Of a stretch of DNA of 64,000 bases, positions 36,846 to 46,755 are shown one piece after another. Source of the stretch: Phytoseiulus persimilis (taxonomy: Eukaryota; Arthropoda; Arachnida; Mesostigmata; Phytoseiidae). The stretch's first letter is position 1; every line of letters begins with the position of its first letter. Location of the stretch: NCBI GenBank assembly GCA_037576195.1, contig CM075104.1, positions 24,878,211 through 24,942,210 of the forward strand, in the 5' to 3' direction. Made by a program: the position numbers and the translations under genes. Under the pieces are notes generated by a model. That model made no database searches. It had not been told where the DNA came from and was given only the letters and a program-made list of their open reading frames with translations.

Positions 36846-37864
36846 TCCGCGCATTGAAAGAGACCAGATAACCAGATACTCCAGAGAGAATCCGACATGG
36901 TGTTGTCAGGGCTCGATTCGTGGTCGATGCGACGAACTTCGTCATTTAGGACGAAGTGTCCCCCGAAAACAAAGTCGATTCGAGCCGTTTCGCAGACACC
37001 TCGCCCTGTCTGACGCGACGCCGCTCCCGTGGTTCGAGCATGAGGGTTCGACCCCAGACCCACGATTTCTATCTAGGCTGCCTGTTCACGGATCTCATTC
37101 TAATTGGTTGATCTTTTGGGGCAAGAGCGAAACGCTCTCTTCTCGAAGGAGTTTAAATACGCTCCGAGGGGCAGCAAGACTCAGCGTGAGGTTGAGAAAC
37201 ACTCTGCGCCTTTTCCTCGGGTTGAACGTGCTGCTTCAGCGCTCAGGTGTCCGACTGGCTGTTGATCACGTTTATCATAAGTCGTTTCGATTCGGCGCAA
37301 CAAGCAGGAGGAGCTCGCTTGACAGGCAAGTCTATATATATTCTACAGAACGGTCGACTGGGGCTCGATTTTCGATGGAGCCCCGCGATCAGTGTGCATC
37401 CACCGCTCCATACGGACTTTTCGTGCAGTGTCTCTCTGTGTTTTCGGAGTTGCGTTGATCGTGAGCACTGGATCGCGGAGCTCTTTCGACTACGGAATCC
37501 CGGATTCTATAGCAGAGAGCACGCTCTTACAACTCGTATGAAATTACAGCCGGAGTCAAGTCACCAGTGACATCGCACATGCTGTCCGCCCTTTCCCGCG
37601 ACTTTCTTGCCAGAAAGCAATACTTTCTTTCGGAGCAGTGAAGCTCTGCCGCGCGTCAGACTAATAGACCGTTACCCACAACACAGTTATCCCTCGAGCG
37701 TCAAACTGCCGCGGCGGCAGTGACGGGAATAACAGCGTTGTGATACTAGCCCGTGAGCTCCGGAGCCCGCACAAGACAGCGGGAGCTGCGACAAGTTTCT
37801 TGTCAGCGGATTGTGTCCGGTGCGGTAGCGGAGACAGCGCGGAACCTCACGAGCTCATACCGAG
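36846..37864 (+). promoter_or_regulatory. Upstream region of the ELOVL gene, possible promoter
   Basis: This holds no gene of its own. TATATATA at 37,333-37,340 is the only TATA-like box close to the ELOVL start, about 525 bases upstream of the ATG. Arthropod-type TCAGT occurs at 37,389-37,393, but the spacing is longer than the usual 25-31 bases, so the pairing is weak. A 5' UTR intron between here and 37,865 is possible. The real start of transcription cannot be read from sequence alone. Confidence 0.25.
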
Positions 37865-38822
37865 ATGGGAATCACGGATTTCTACAATCATGTGTGGTCC
37901 CTCCGTGATCCGAGAACAGAGGGCTGGGGTTACTCTGAGAACCCTAGGTTCATACTCCCCCTGCTGGCCCTCTACCTGTACGTGGTGAAGATCGGAGGCC
38001 CCAAGTTCATGAAGGACCGAAAACCTTACCAGCTGAAGCCGTACATACTCACGTACAACGCCGCGATGGTCATCACGAACGCATATTTCTTCTGGAACTA
38101 TTGGAGGAGATCGTACGGTGGCGGCGGATATAGTTGGCTCTGCCAGGTGAGCACTTTCCCCCTTTGTTTCCGATGCTTTACCCTTTGATCGCAACGTCCG
38201 CCAGATTCCACCAGAACATTCCCCTAAGTCTCGTCTCTTTCCCTCATTTCAGGGAGTCTCTTATTCGAGAGATAAGAACTCCATGGAGATCCTGAACCTG
38301 ACCTGGTGGTACGTGTTGGTCCGTATCGCTGACTTCATCGATACCATCTTCTTCCTTCTTCGCAAGAAATACAACCACATATCGGTTCTACATGTCGTTC
38401 ATCACACGCTCGTGGTGCTCTCAGGCTGGGTCTGGTTGACGTTCGGTTGCGACGGTCAGGTGCTTCTGGGCATCTGCCTGAACTCCTTCATCCACGTCAT
38501 CATGTATTCGTACTACGCGCTCGCGGCCCTCGGCCCCTGGACTCAGAAGTACCTCTGGTGGAAGAGGTATCTGACGAAGCTCCAGATTTTCCAGTTCCTG
38601 GTCCTGACGACCCACATCTCGATTCCACTGTTCTACAACTGTGGATACCCGCCTGTTCTGACTTACCTGGCCGCGGGTCAGGGTTTGCTCGGCCTAGCGC
38701 TATTCGTGGATTTCTACATCAAGCGGTACTGTTCCACCTCTGAGCCTTCTCAGTCGAATCCACCAATTCCATGTGGGCCAGCTGATAGCGAGATGCTTGT
38801 TGATAGCCGAAAGAACGCTTGA
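37865..38822 (+). CDS. Elongation of very long chain fatty acids protein (ELOVL), two exons
   Basis: Exon 1 is 37,865-38,146 and exon 2 is 38,253-38,822, joined in phase 0 across a 106-base intron (CAG|GTGAGC ... TTTCAG|GGA). The product has 283 residues, normal for the family. ELOVL enzymes are multi-pass ER proteins that condense malonyl-CoA with a long acyl-CoA, the first and rate-limiting step of chain elongation. Diagnostic blocks appear in order: DFIDTIFFLLRKK (about residues 121-133), the catalytic histidine box HVVHH (141-145), NSFIHVIMYSYY (171-182) and TKLQIFQF (202-209), with several hydrophobic segments around them. The ATG has a good context (purine at -3, G at +4). The C-terminus ends RKNA, which is not a classical dilysine ER-retrieval signal. 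The gene is intact. Chain-length and saturation preference cannot be told from the sequence, so no ELOVL number is given. Confidence 0.96.
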
Positions 38823-38972
38823 GCGCTCTGAGAGTTTGCGTGCGATTTTTCGAATCGATGTGAATAGTACAGTTTTGTCAATGAATGCTTGGTTGACCGA
38901 TTCGATTCATTCTTGGGAATGTAGCCGGAAAATTTTGATGGCGGCTTGGATCGCCAGAGGTGAGCTTCTGAG

Positions 38973-38978
38973 AATAAA
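38973..38978 (+). terminator. Polyadenylation signal of the ELOVL gene
   Basis: AATAAA lies 151 bases after the ELOVL stop codon and is the first canonical signal downstream. Confidence 0.55.
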
Positions 38979-41004
38979 ATTGTTCGCGTTGAAAGTATTT
39001 CCAGGTTTTCGTGGTTTTTCTCGTGGCCGAGGGACTTCTGGGACCGGATTATTCCCTCAGTGTAGCGTACTCGAATGAATGCTTACGAAATCTCGGGGAA
39101 GAAGGGAGGGAGAGGGGGATGGCTCACCTGGGAATGACAATGGAACGGCGGAAGAAACAGCGAAAGCACTGTTGCCTGTCTGAGACCCGAAAAGTCCCTG
39201 TGTCACTGGTTCCAGACGGCCGAACGAGCGAGCTCCCACATAAGCGCTGCTTGTTTCGTATTATCTCGCCAGCTGACTGACTGTCTGGCATTTCGACTGG
39301 ACGGCTAGTTGACTGTGTTCAGTGACTAACCGACTGACAGAGGGAGAATTGTGGTTAGCTTGGAGCGGATTCCGATTCAGAAAGACGGTTCCCGACGGTC
39401 GTTCTCTCTTCGGAGATTCCCAAATCCCGGAAGGTTTGCTGCGTTCCTTCTGAATCGCGGAACCTGACGGAGTTCCGTTCTCCATGCATTTCCGGATATT
39501 TAGTGCGACATGCGGGGCTCGAAGAGAGATAGACGAACACCCTCATAAATATTTAGGAATCTGTAGGCGGACGCTGTGTTTGCCGTATCCTCAACCTCCG
39601 AGACATTTCGTCAAGTCCATATTCAGAAACTTGCCTTTATCGCGAGCTCCAGTCGACTTCAATGCTCGTTCCCCGCAGAGATCACGATCATGGGTGGGAG
39701 CCTGACTGCGAAATTCGCAAATCGAAAACTCAGAAAACCTCTCCTTCCCGTCGAAACCATCCATGGAGTCGCTTAGGAGAACGCTGATTGTGGATTTTTC
39801 TCTGAATAGTGCAGCTGCTGTGTTCGCCGAGGAGAACAAGTTCTGTTTGGTCTTCTGCTCTCCACGATTCGCCCATGCAGCAAATCTCACAACTCTTGCG
39901 AATGTTGGAGAAATCGGGGATCAGACGTAAATGAGCAGGAATCTCCAACCGGCAAATAAACTCTGCATGAGCCACTCGCTCAGACGGATTAAGGACCCTC
40001 AGAAACGTTTTTCCGTCTTCTGAAGCAGGAAAGCTTAACAAATGATAGGCCAGGCGGACACGGAGTCGGAATCAAATGGCGACATCATTTATATCCGTGA
40101 TGTTCTTCAACGCGAGCTCTAGTCAGCGAACCATGGCCTCCTTCCGAACGGCAGTGATCTTCGTCACGGTGCCCGATTCCGGAAGCTTTCTGATCCGCTC
40201 AGCGGAACCGGAGGCATCGAGAAGCCTCGATCTATGCGCTCCGGCCGCCGTGAGTTCGAAACCGTACTCCCTGCTGCTACTCAGTCAACAGCAGCAGAAT
40301 CGCGGTGGTACGCTACAGTAATAAGTAAAACTATCCATTCCCACCGGCTTTCACGATCGAGCGAGCGAGCCTGTCTCTCCAGTGTGGAGTCTGACCCCAG
40401 TCAGCTGTGGGGAATCGAATCATGATTACCGAGCACTCGCTGTATACGCTCCGATCTATAAACATGTCATTGCTTCGCTTTGATCTCCACCCGACTTCAT
40501 CCTGGCGGGAGTTACTCCTAATTGCATGTTTAGCCTGCATCGCGAGATCCAGAACTAGATTGCTCCAGCGATCGATCAGGAGGTCGTTCGACTTTCAGCT
40601 CTGTACACTCTGTGGCTGTGCGCATCGCATGAGTCAGATGGTTCGAACCAGAAGAGCTCTCAGTCGCGTAGCTCTCTCGTTCCTGGGTCGTCACCAGGGA
40701 GGGAAACGCGCGCGATTATGTTGCGCAGATGATACCGTCCTCCATACTGTCCGAGTAACGGTGCTACTTGAAAAGCAAGACCAGCCGAACGGAAAAGTCG
40801 AGGGACATGCCGTGCAGGCGTTCTGTGGGACGTGTCCACAGTTTATGCTGGCTCCGCAATCAGGGGACTCGACGCATCGGATTCGTGATCAAAATCTTGT
40901 TGATTCAGCCTGCCGTTCTCGATGAAGAATGTTCTAGGCGACTCTAGGACCTGAAAAATTCTGACCTTCGAGGGTTCCCGGACATTCTGTGGAAGGCGCC
41001 GTAA
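38979..41004. other. Intergenic, no supported gene
   Basis: Minus 40,124-40,290 holds an open, protein-like segment (ERIRKLPESGTVTKITAVRK, then a stop). Minus 39,730-40,041 holds a 103-codon frame. Neither shows a known motif, and the two are in different frames with no clear splice sites. Around 39,268-39,340 there is a run of GACTG-type repeats and weak inverted repeats. Confidence 0.45.
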
Positions 41005-41010
41005 TTTATT
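41005..41010 (-). terminator. Polyadenylation signal of the proximal GNAT gene
   Basis: AATAAA on the minus strand begins 24 bases after the stop codon at 41,034-41,036. This gives a very short 3' UTR and supports the gene model. Confidence 0.6.
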
Positions 41011-41033
41011 AACATCTGATAACCCGCGCTCTC

Positions 41034-42004
41034 CTAGAGGTACCGGATCATGCCGCGCACTGGGCCAACATTCTCCAGGTGAAAAATGTCTCCGAGCGCA
41101 CTGAATCCTCGTTTCGAGTAAAACTGCTCCGCAGTAACCCTCCCCCTGCACCATAACATGCGACCTGGAAACAAAAATCAGATCGAATGAGTTTGAATTA
41201 TAATGCTCGATAGAACGAACAAAAATGTTGTTTTCCTCGCCAACCGCATAACTGAGCTTGACAGGCTCGTGTTATTTCGAAATTCCGTCAATTTCGGCGA
41301 TCACGTGGGGTTCACTGAGCGGGATCGCATTATATTTTCTATGAGGGTTCGCGCCCAGCTTCTTACCGCCTTTAGCTTCTACATGCTGGGCGCAAGCTTC
41401 TATTAGCATTGTGCCAAATCCCTGCTTCTGTAGTTTTGCGGTGATTGCGAAACCGCGGATTCGCCAGTGCCCGTTCCCTCCAGGAGAGCTGGTGGCATTC
41501 CGCTCCACTCCCAAGTCACAGAGGTTTTCCTGATGAGGTGATGTATTCGGAGTTGATAATAGGCCTAATTCTTCATTATAGGCTCGTGAACGAGGAGCAA
41601 TTTCTTCTCCCGTCGTCCCTTCACATGAAAATGAGCCAAATCCCGAGTAGTCATGTCTCTCACAGCAGGCTCGGAAGCCATGTTTGTCTCACCTGGAACG
41701 CGGAGACGATCCCCACCAACTCGTCGTTAGCGAACGCCCCGAGATGTATTGTGGACTCCGCGAGGTCTCTTTCGAAACTCAAAACAGGCACGGTAGGGCG
41801 GAGAATCTCATGCCGCAAAGGATACGTATCTGGAGCGCTTATCGAACGAACCTGATACCGACAAGACCACTATATGAGGTTCATGACGATTACGTATCGT
41901 AGGAGGGGGCGCCGAGCGAATGATGGAAGAGTACTCACTTCAAGCTTCATGCGCACATCTATGGTAGTTGAATCCTGTGGCACAGGATCCTCGGCAGCAC
42001 TCAT
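41034..42004 (-). CDS. GNAT-family N-acetyltransferase, copy 1, four exons
   Basis: Exons on the minus strand are 42,004-41,939, 41,851-41,693, 41,529-41,367 and 41,164-41,034. Introns are 87, 163 and 202 bases, all GT-AG, with phases 0, 0 and 1. The protein has 172 residues. GNAT enzymes transfer acetyl from acetyl-CoA to an amine. The CoA-pyrophosphate loop Q-x-x-G-x-G is QKQGFG (residues 109-114) within RGFAITAKLQKQGFGTMLIE. The C-terminal motif FYSKRGF supplies the usual tyrosine (Y145). The N-terminal part has YPLRHEILRP and TIHLGAF..DELVGIVS, typical of a soluble acetyltransferase group that I associate mainly with bacteria. Exons 2 and 4 have the same lengths as in the copy at 51.8 kb (159 and 131 bases), and every intron falls at the homologous codon, which validates the model. 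The start at 42,004 (MSAAEDPVPQ) is the least certain part, because the frame stays open upstream. The substrate is unknown. Confidence 0.85.
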
Positions 42005-44241
42005 GCGGTCTGGAACAGATTGGATTGCCCGAGAATTCGAGAGGGAACAAATGCATGCATCGGCTCGATGCCTGTTCCGATCGCACTGCCGGCCACAGCA
42101 TGAGGGTCCCCTAATCTCGGAAGCCTCCTCATCAGAGAGTGATCATCACAGGGCCCGGGGAGATAGGTTTTAGTGTTTGGGATATTGAGAACTTGCCGGC
42201 TGGTCAAGAGTCACGCGTGGAGTTCTTACTGGTGTTGCCAACTTGGTCTGTTACAATCCCAGAGTCACGTACTCCATCTCCGGCGCGTATAGATTCGCCT
42301 AAGCCGCCAGACATCGACCGATAGCGCTCCTCTAACCCTCTCTGCATCTCGTTGTGACTTTACGTAACATCAGCGAAGCGATCAATACTGGGCAGCGCAA
42401 TAACAATGAGCCGCGGTATTTGGAACTTCCGTCAGAATTCAAGCAACAATGGCAACCTGTCACTTGCTTCGGATGAGTTTCGAGAATGTGGGAGCCCATT
42501 ACAGGTCTGACTCCGCGAGATTGAAAGACGCCTCACACCAAGCTCAATCCAACTTTCGATGCCGGCGATTCGGGAGTCCCGAGCGTCCGGAAACATTCCC
42601 CAGGTGTCATCGCTCCTCTATTTTCGCGTCCACTCTTCGGGTCACGCAACAATCGTGTTTCACGGGGAAAGTCCTCGGCTAATATGAGAAATGGGATTCC
42701 GGGGGAGCGTAAAGCTCTCCTCTGGCTCTAAGGAACCACTTTGTAGGAGCAGCAAATCATATAAAGTACTTTTTGTCTCCGGGGAATGGCCGGCAAGCCC
42801 TTCTCCAGAGTTGAAATGCTCTTTTAATCCACACTCGGAGATTCACTTGCTTCCAAAGTATCCGGCCCGGCTCCAGGGAATACCACTAGTTCCGACATGG
42901 AAAGTTTTTCAGCCGCATTACCGCGAGCTTGCGCTGGAGATGTATGCTTCATTTGAAAATGAAGTTTTACATGGTCCCAGGAAACTTTTACTCGGCGTCG
43001 AGTATCAATGGTGGAATCAACGTAAGGTCGAATCTGCAAACTTCCCGGCTCGGAATCGCAAATCACCAGAAGAGAGATGACGCGCCTCTTTTGGACAGCA
43101 TTCATTATGGGACCGTGGGCCCAGGGGAGCTTCGCTGCTGAAGTCCATTGTTCGAGTTCAGGAGGTGAGATAGTCCAAGCCAGGGTAGTTCCAAAATGTT
43201 CGAGCTTCTGAGCCAGTCGGCGGCATCAGCTGTTGATGGTGTTGTATTTTGCCCCAAAAACGCGTCTGATTTAGGTGCTCAAGATGGTCGGCATCGCATG
43301 ATACAGTTTGAGATTAGGGAGAGACTGAACGTTCTCTCTAGAACCTCTGATTTTGAAGAATTTCGAGTGGAATGCAATACAGAATGTATGATTAACTTGA
43401 CCGACAGAAGCTTGTCAAAACGGGCTCGACTTCCGGTTAGCGCAAGTTGTCACCTACATTGCCATTCTTCTAGAAACTGGAACGATGTGGATACTGGGAC
43501 CTGTTGTTGCAACTGTCTCCCGACAAATATTCGAATGCGAAACGAATCCACTCGGAATCGAACTGTTTTTTCGAGTCTAGCTTGGCCCCTATACTTCTCC
43601 GGAGTTCCAACCCCTTCGCTCGTGGTTATCATATTCAACTGCCCACTGCTGACGAGACTTTGTCTCAAACGATCTGAAGTCGGGACGGAAGAGCACTCTT
43701 GGCAGCATATAATCGTTATTTTATCTGTCTATCTCGGCTCTTACCCCACCCAAAGCTCTCGGGTTCTCATAAAAGGTTTGCATAACGACTGTGATGTCTG
43801 GGTAACGTGGCCGACGCTTGGAACCAGACATCTCCTCAGTAATATTCTGCAGAACCCCGAGTAATCCGCATGGGTTCACGGAATCAGCTCCCCTTCCGAA
43901 GAGAATACCTTCGATTTCGACTGCAAAGAGTACCTCATAACTAGAGCCTGAGAGTTCGAGCAATTTTTCGAAATTATTCTATCAATAACCTGAGATCGAT
44001 CGATTGCGACGAGGGGATAATTTCGAAAAACTGCCAGAACCCCAAGGCTCTGCTCATAACCATCTTCGAGGTACTTTTTCTCCCGCTAGCCAGCGACAAC
44101 CTGCATCCCATGCTTCGCCCTGATGACATCTGGGTCGTCGCCAGACCCGCGCTTTCTCGATTCAACTCCGCGGCTGATTCTAGGTCCAGGAACGATGATC
44201 ATCGTAGGAGTTGCCATACCCCGGTGGTGCTACTCGTTCTC
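42005..44241. other. Intergenic, one long frame of unknown meaning
   Basis: Plus 43,196-43,864 is a 222-codon ATG-initiated frame. It is cysteine-rich in the middle, but I recognise no domain, and it overlaps minus-strand frames of 72 and 80 codons. A frame of this length is near what chance gives in 64 kb at this composition, so I do not call it a gene. Plus 42,691-43,080 (129 codons) is in the same category. The inverted repeat at 43,964-44,030 is listed separately. Confidence 0.4.
43964..44030. repeat. Inverted repeat, 14-bp perfect arms, 39-base loop
   Basis: TTTTTCGAAATTAT at 43,964-43,977 is perfectly complementary to ATAATTTCGAAAAA at 44,017-44,030. No other pairing extends it strongly. 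It could be a minute non-autonomous element or a hairpin in a transcript. It lies 212 bases outside the Foldback-like element. Confidence 0.6.
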
Positions 44242-45056
44242 AGCGCAGCATTGATTGGAGCGCGGTTGATTTCAGCGTCGTCCATTTGAGCCCGGTTGAT
44301 TTGAGCGTGGTCGATTTGAGCGCGCCGTTTGCAAGCTCATGGTGCGCTCCGGACCATGAACTACCATACTCTGGTAGAACACCTGAGCGTGGGACAGGGC
44401 CTGACAGAGTTCCCGATGAACAAAACTGCGGCTACAGGCGAGCGCGAAGGACTGGGAGACGCTTATCGCTATCGCGAACGACGCCTACACGATTTCGATT
44501 CGACACATGAGACTAGCCCCAGCCCTGATTACCTGAAACTGATCGCGCATGATAGAAGCATCCGAGGCAACGACATAAGGCATCTGAGCGCAGATTCTAA
44601 CATACCTCTCAGGGTTGACGAGGAGCAGTAGGGAATGACGAAATTACGGAGGGGCGGCTTTTGTGTGGACGTTTGTACACGACCAGTTTCTGCGATTATT
44701 ATGAAACCCGTGCATCCAAACCTTATCAGAAAAATCGCTCCTTGTCAAGCTCAGCCATGTTCCCTCGTCTGATTCACCGAGGGAAGGTCATCTGCAAGGT
44801 ATGTCATGCCGTCGCCCCCTTCCTCCTCTCGATATTCCCTGGAGCAACCATACTTTCTCCTGTTCTCGAGCAGTCTGCAGTCGGCCTATGTATTTCAGCC
44901 CGACAGGCAGAGATGGTACGGTGGGTACCAGATCTACCTCTTCCTTGATCTCATTTTCCACACTCACGCAGCCCGAGTGGACACGATGCGCTCAAGCCAA
45001 CCACGCTCGAATCAGCCGCGCTCGAATTGATCCTGCGCTGGCATCGATGCTGCGCT
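44242..45056. mobile_element. Foldback-like element with inverted minisatellite ends
   Basis: The left end (44,242-44,335) is six tandem units, each starting AGC(G/C). The outermost is the 17-base AGCGCAGCATTGATTGG, followed by 15-base units such as AGCGTGGTCGATTTG and a last 17-base unit. The right end (44,971-45,056), read on the minus strand, has the same design. Its outermost unit is the 17-base AGCGCAGCATCGATGCC, then AGCGCAGGATCAATTCG, AGCGCGGCTGATTCG, AGCGTGGTTGGCTTG and a final AGCGC. The outermost units match at 13 of 17 positions. Long inverted ends made of short tandem repeats around an unrelated core are the hallmark of Foldback transposons (first described in Drosophila). The about 635-bp core contains a possible intron (GTATGT at 44,799 to GCAG at 44,870) and short open frames on both strands, but no transposase. 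I see no target-site duplication. Confidence 0.5.
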
Positions 45057-46621
45057 AAATCGATTGACACGTCCCTGGTGCAAGGGGGCAACCAGAATGT
45101 TTGGCAACACGTCGCGTCGCTCACGGTTTGGCTACGCATCGCTCAGCTGACTGTCAACGTGGTAAGGTGGGTCGAAAGACTGTGGAAACTAGGAACACTC
45201 TAGAGAGCGCACGAGCATTTCCCGCAGATCCGGCGGCGCTTCTGGGCGAGACGGCTCCGGACTTCGAGAGAAATGTAACGCAGCCTCCAAACGAATCGTT
45301 TCTTCATCTCCGAATCCCAGTAAATGGGCAATCTTCCGGCTCGACGTGAGTCCCGAAATCGCTGGCCTGTCGTTTCCATTCATCCAATGGCGGAGCCTCC
45401 TTAGTAGCGAAGATGGCTGAACTAAATACACCAGCTCGATACATTAGGCGCGGTTCGGCTTGGAGAAGCACATACGACGGCACGAATGCGATAGAGCATC
45501 ACGAGAGTGATATTGGGAAGCTTTTGATGATGTCGTTATGGAGTTGTGGACTCTCCGCGTGAGGAGGCAGAGTAGCAGTCCGCCACGACTCGGCCTATGC
45601 GATGCTTGTTGCATATTCGCATGCGATCTGGCCTGGCTCCATTAAACCCTGAGCATAGGATCGGTCCAAGATCAAGCATCGGGCTTTTTGTCAGGATTTC
45701 GAGTGACTCAGAGCTCAGGTTTATCGAATGCATCGGCGAGGTCATCACTCTTGAGCCACTCGCGGCAATCACTCCGAGAAGCATGATGGAGAACACTCCC
45801 TCAGCTGTGAGCGTCTCGCCAGACTGAGACGTTTGTGTTTCGTTTCAGAGATCGGTCGAAGTTCCATCGTCGTTTCGCACAGAGAGTTTTCGCTCCAGAG
45901 AAATAATATATGACATCTGCTCAGCGAGTCTGGCTGTAAGTCCAAGATGGCCATTCTGCCGAGATCGAGTCGATCTGGAACTTCTTCATCCCATGACCCA
46001 TCCCCATGGGCATTTGAAAGTTGAGGACCTTGTGGGGAATCGTCACGAGCTGCGTGACACAGCACAAAAAGAGGAGATCCGACAAGCCTGACTTCTCAGC
46101 TCCTCGGCCTCAAACGTATTGTTTACAAATGATCGGCAGCTGCGACTGCGAAACCGCAGAACGGTCGACTTCGAGATAAGGGGATCTTGAGGAGAAACCG
46201 TCGGTTCATACGATCATATCCGTGGGTATCAGCGGCAAGTTCATGGAGAACCGCGCCTGGAAATTGGAGGAGCGGCGCCTCAGGAGTCCAAGAAAATGAT
46301 TATAGAAGTTTCCACGCTCTCCCCCGAAGCGAAAACAAAGACAACCGTGCAGATCAGTCGCTCTGTTCCCTGAGAACAAAACGTAAATAATGTGACCTAG
46401 AATGAACTCGAATAACGTCCTGAATCAGCGAGGTTGCTCCTTTTTTCTCAAGGAAACAGTGGTAGGCCCAGCTCGGTGGAACCTCAGTCATGAGGCCCCT
46501 AGTTTCTAGGGCTTCAGAGCTCGTCATGACACTCGTTGCTTTCAAGTTTGAGTGTCTCCCCAGAACAACCAGATCAATCGTTCGATCAACTGCGTTCTAT
46601 CAATCCAACTGGCGAGGTTAC
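45057..46621. other. Intergenic, nothing identified
   Basis: There is no supported gene or repeat. Several short frames overlap on both strands without motifs. Confidence 0.5.
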
Positions 46622-46755
46622 CAGGGGCGTACCCAGCTTTTGGGGGGGGGGGGGCAAGGATGTTATGACGATGATGATTATCATTGTTCATCACTTCGAT
46701 GAACAATTTCGGTCATCGAAGTAGTATTTAATTCGCCCTTCCCCCTGGGTACGCA
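46622..46755. mobile_element. Small inverted-repeat element (MITE-like) with a G-run
   Basis: The left end reads CAGGGGCGTACCCAGCTTTT, followed by 13 G (46,642-46,654). The right end carries CTGGGTACGC at 46,745-46,754, the exact complement of GCGTACCCAG at 46,627-46,636, preceded by CCCCC. Inside is a 9-bp-arm hairpin, TTGTTCATC / GATGAACAA, near 46,684-46,706. A 5' end of the form CAGGGGCGTA(G/C)CCAG plus a G homopolymer recalls small non-autonomous DNA elements I know from other invertebrate genomes. The outermost bases of the right end do not match the left, so the right tip is eroded. There is no coding capacity. Confidence 0.45.

Noticed and set aside
36975-37060. GGGTTCGACCCC, resembling a tRNA B box / T arm
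   Set aside because: There is no matching A box, acceptor stem or anticodon arm at the right spacing, and the T stem does not pair properly.
43196-43864. 222-codon plus-strand frame beginning with ATG
   Set aside because: A length of this order is expected about once by chance in 64 kb at this composition. There is no motif, and minus-strand frames overlap it.
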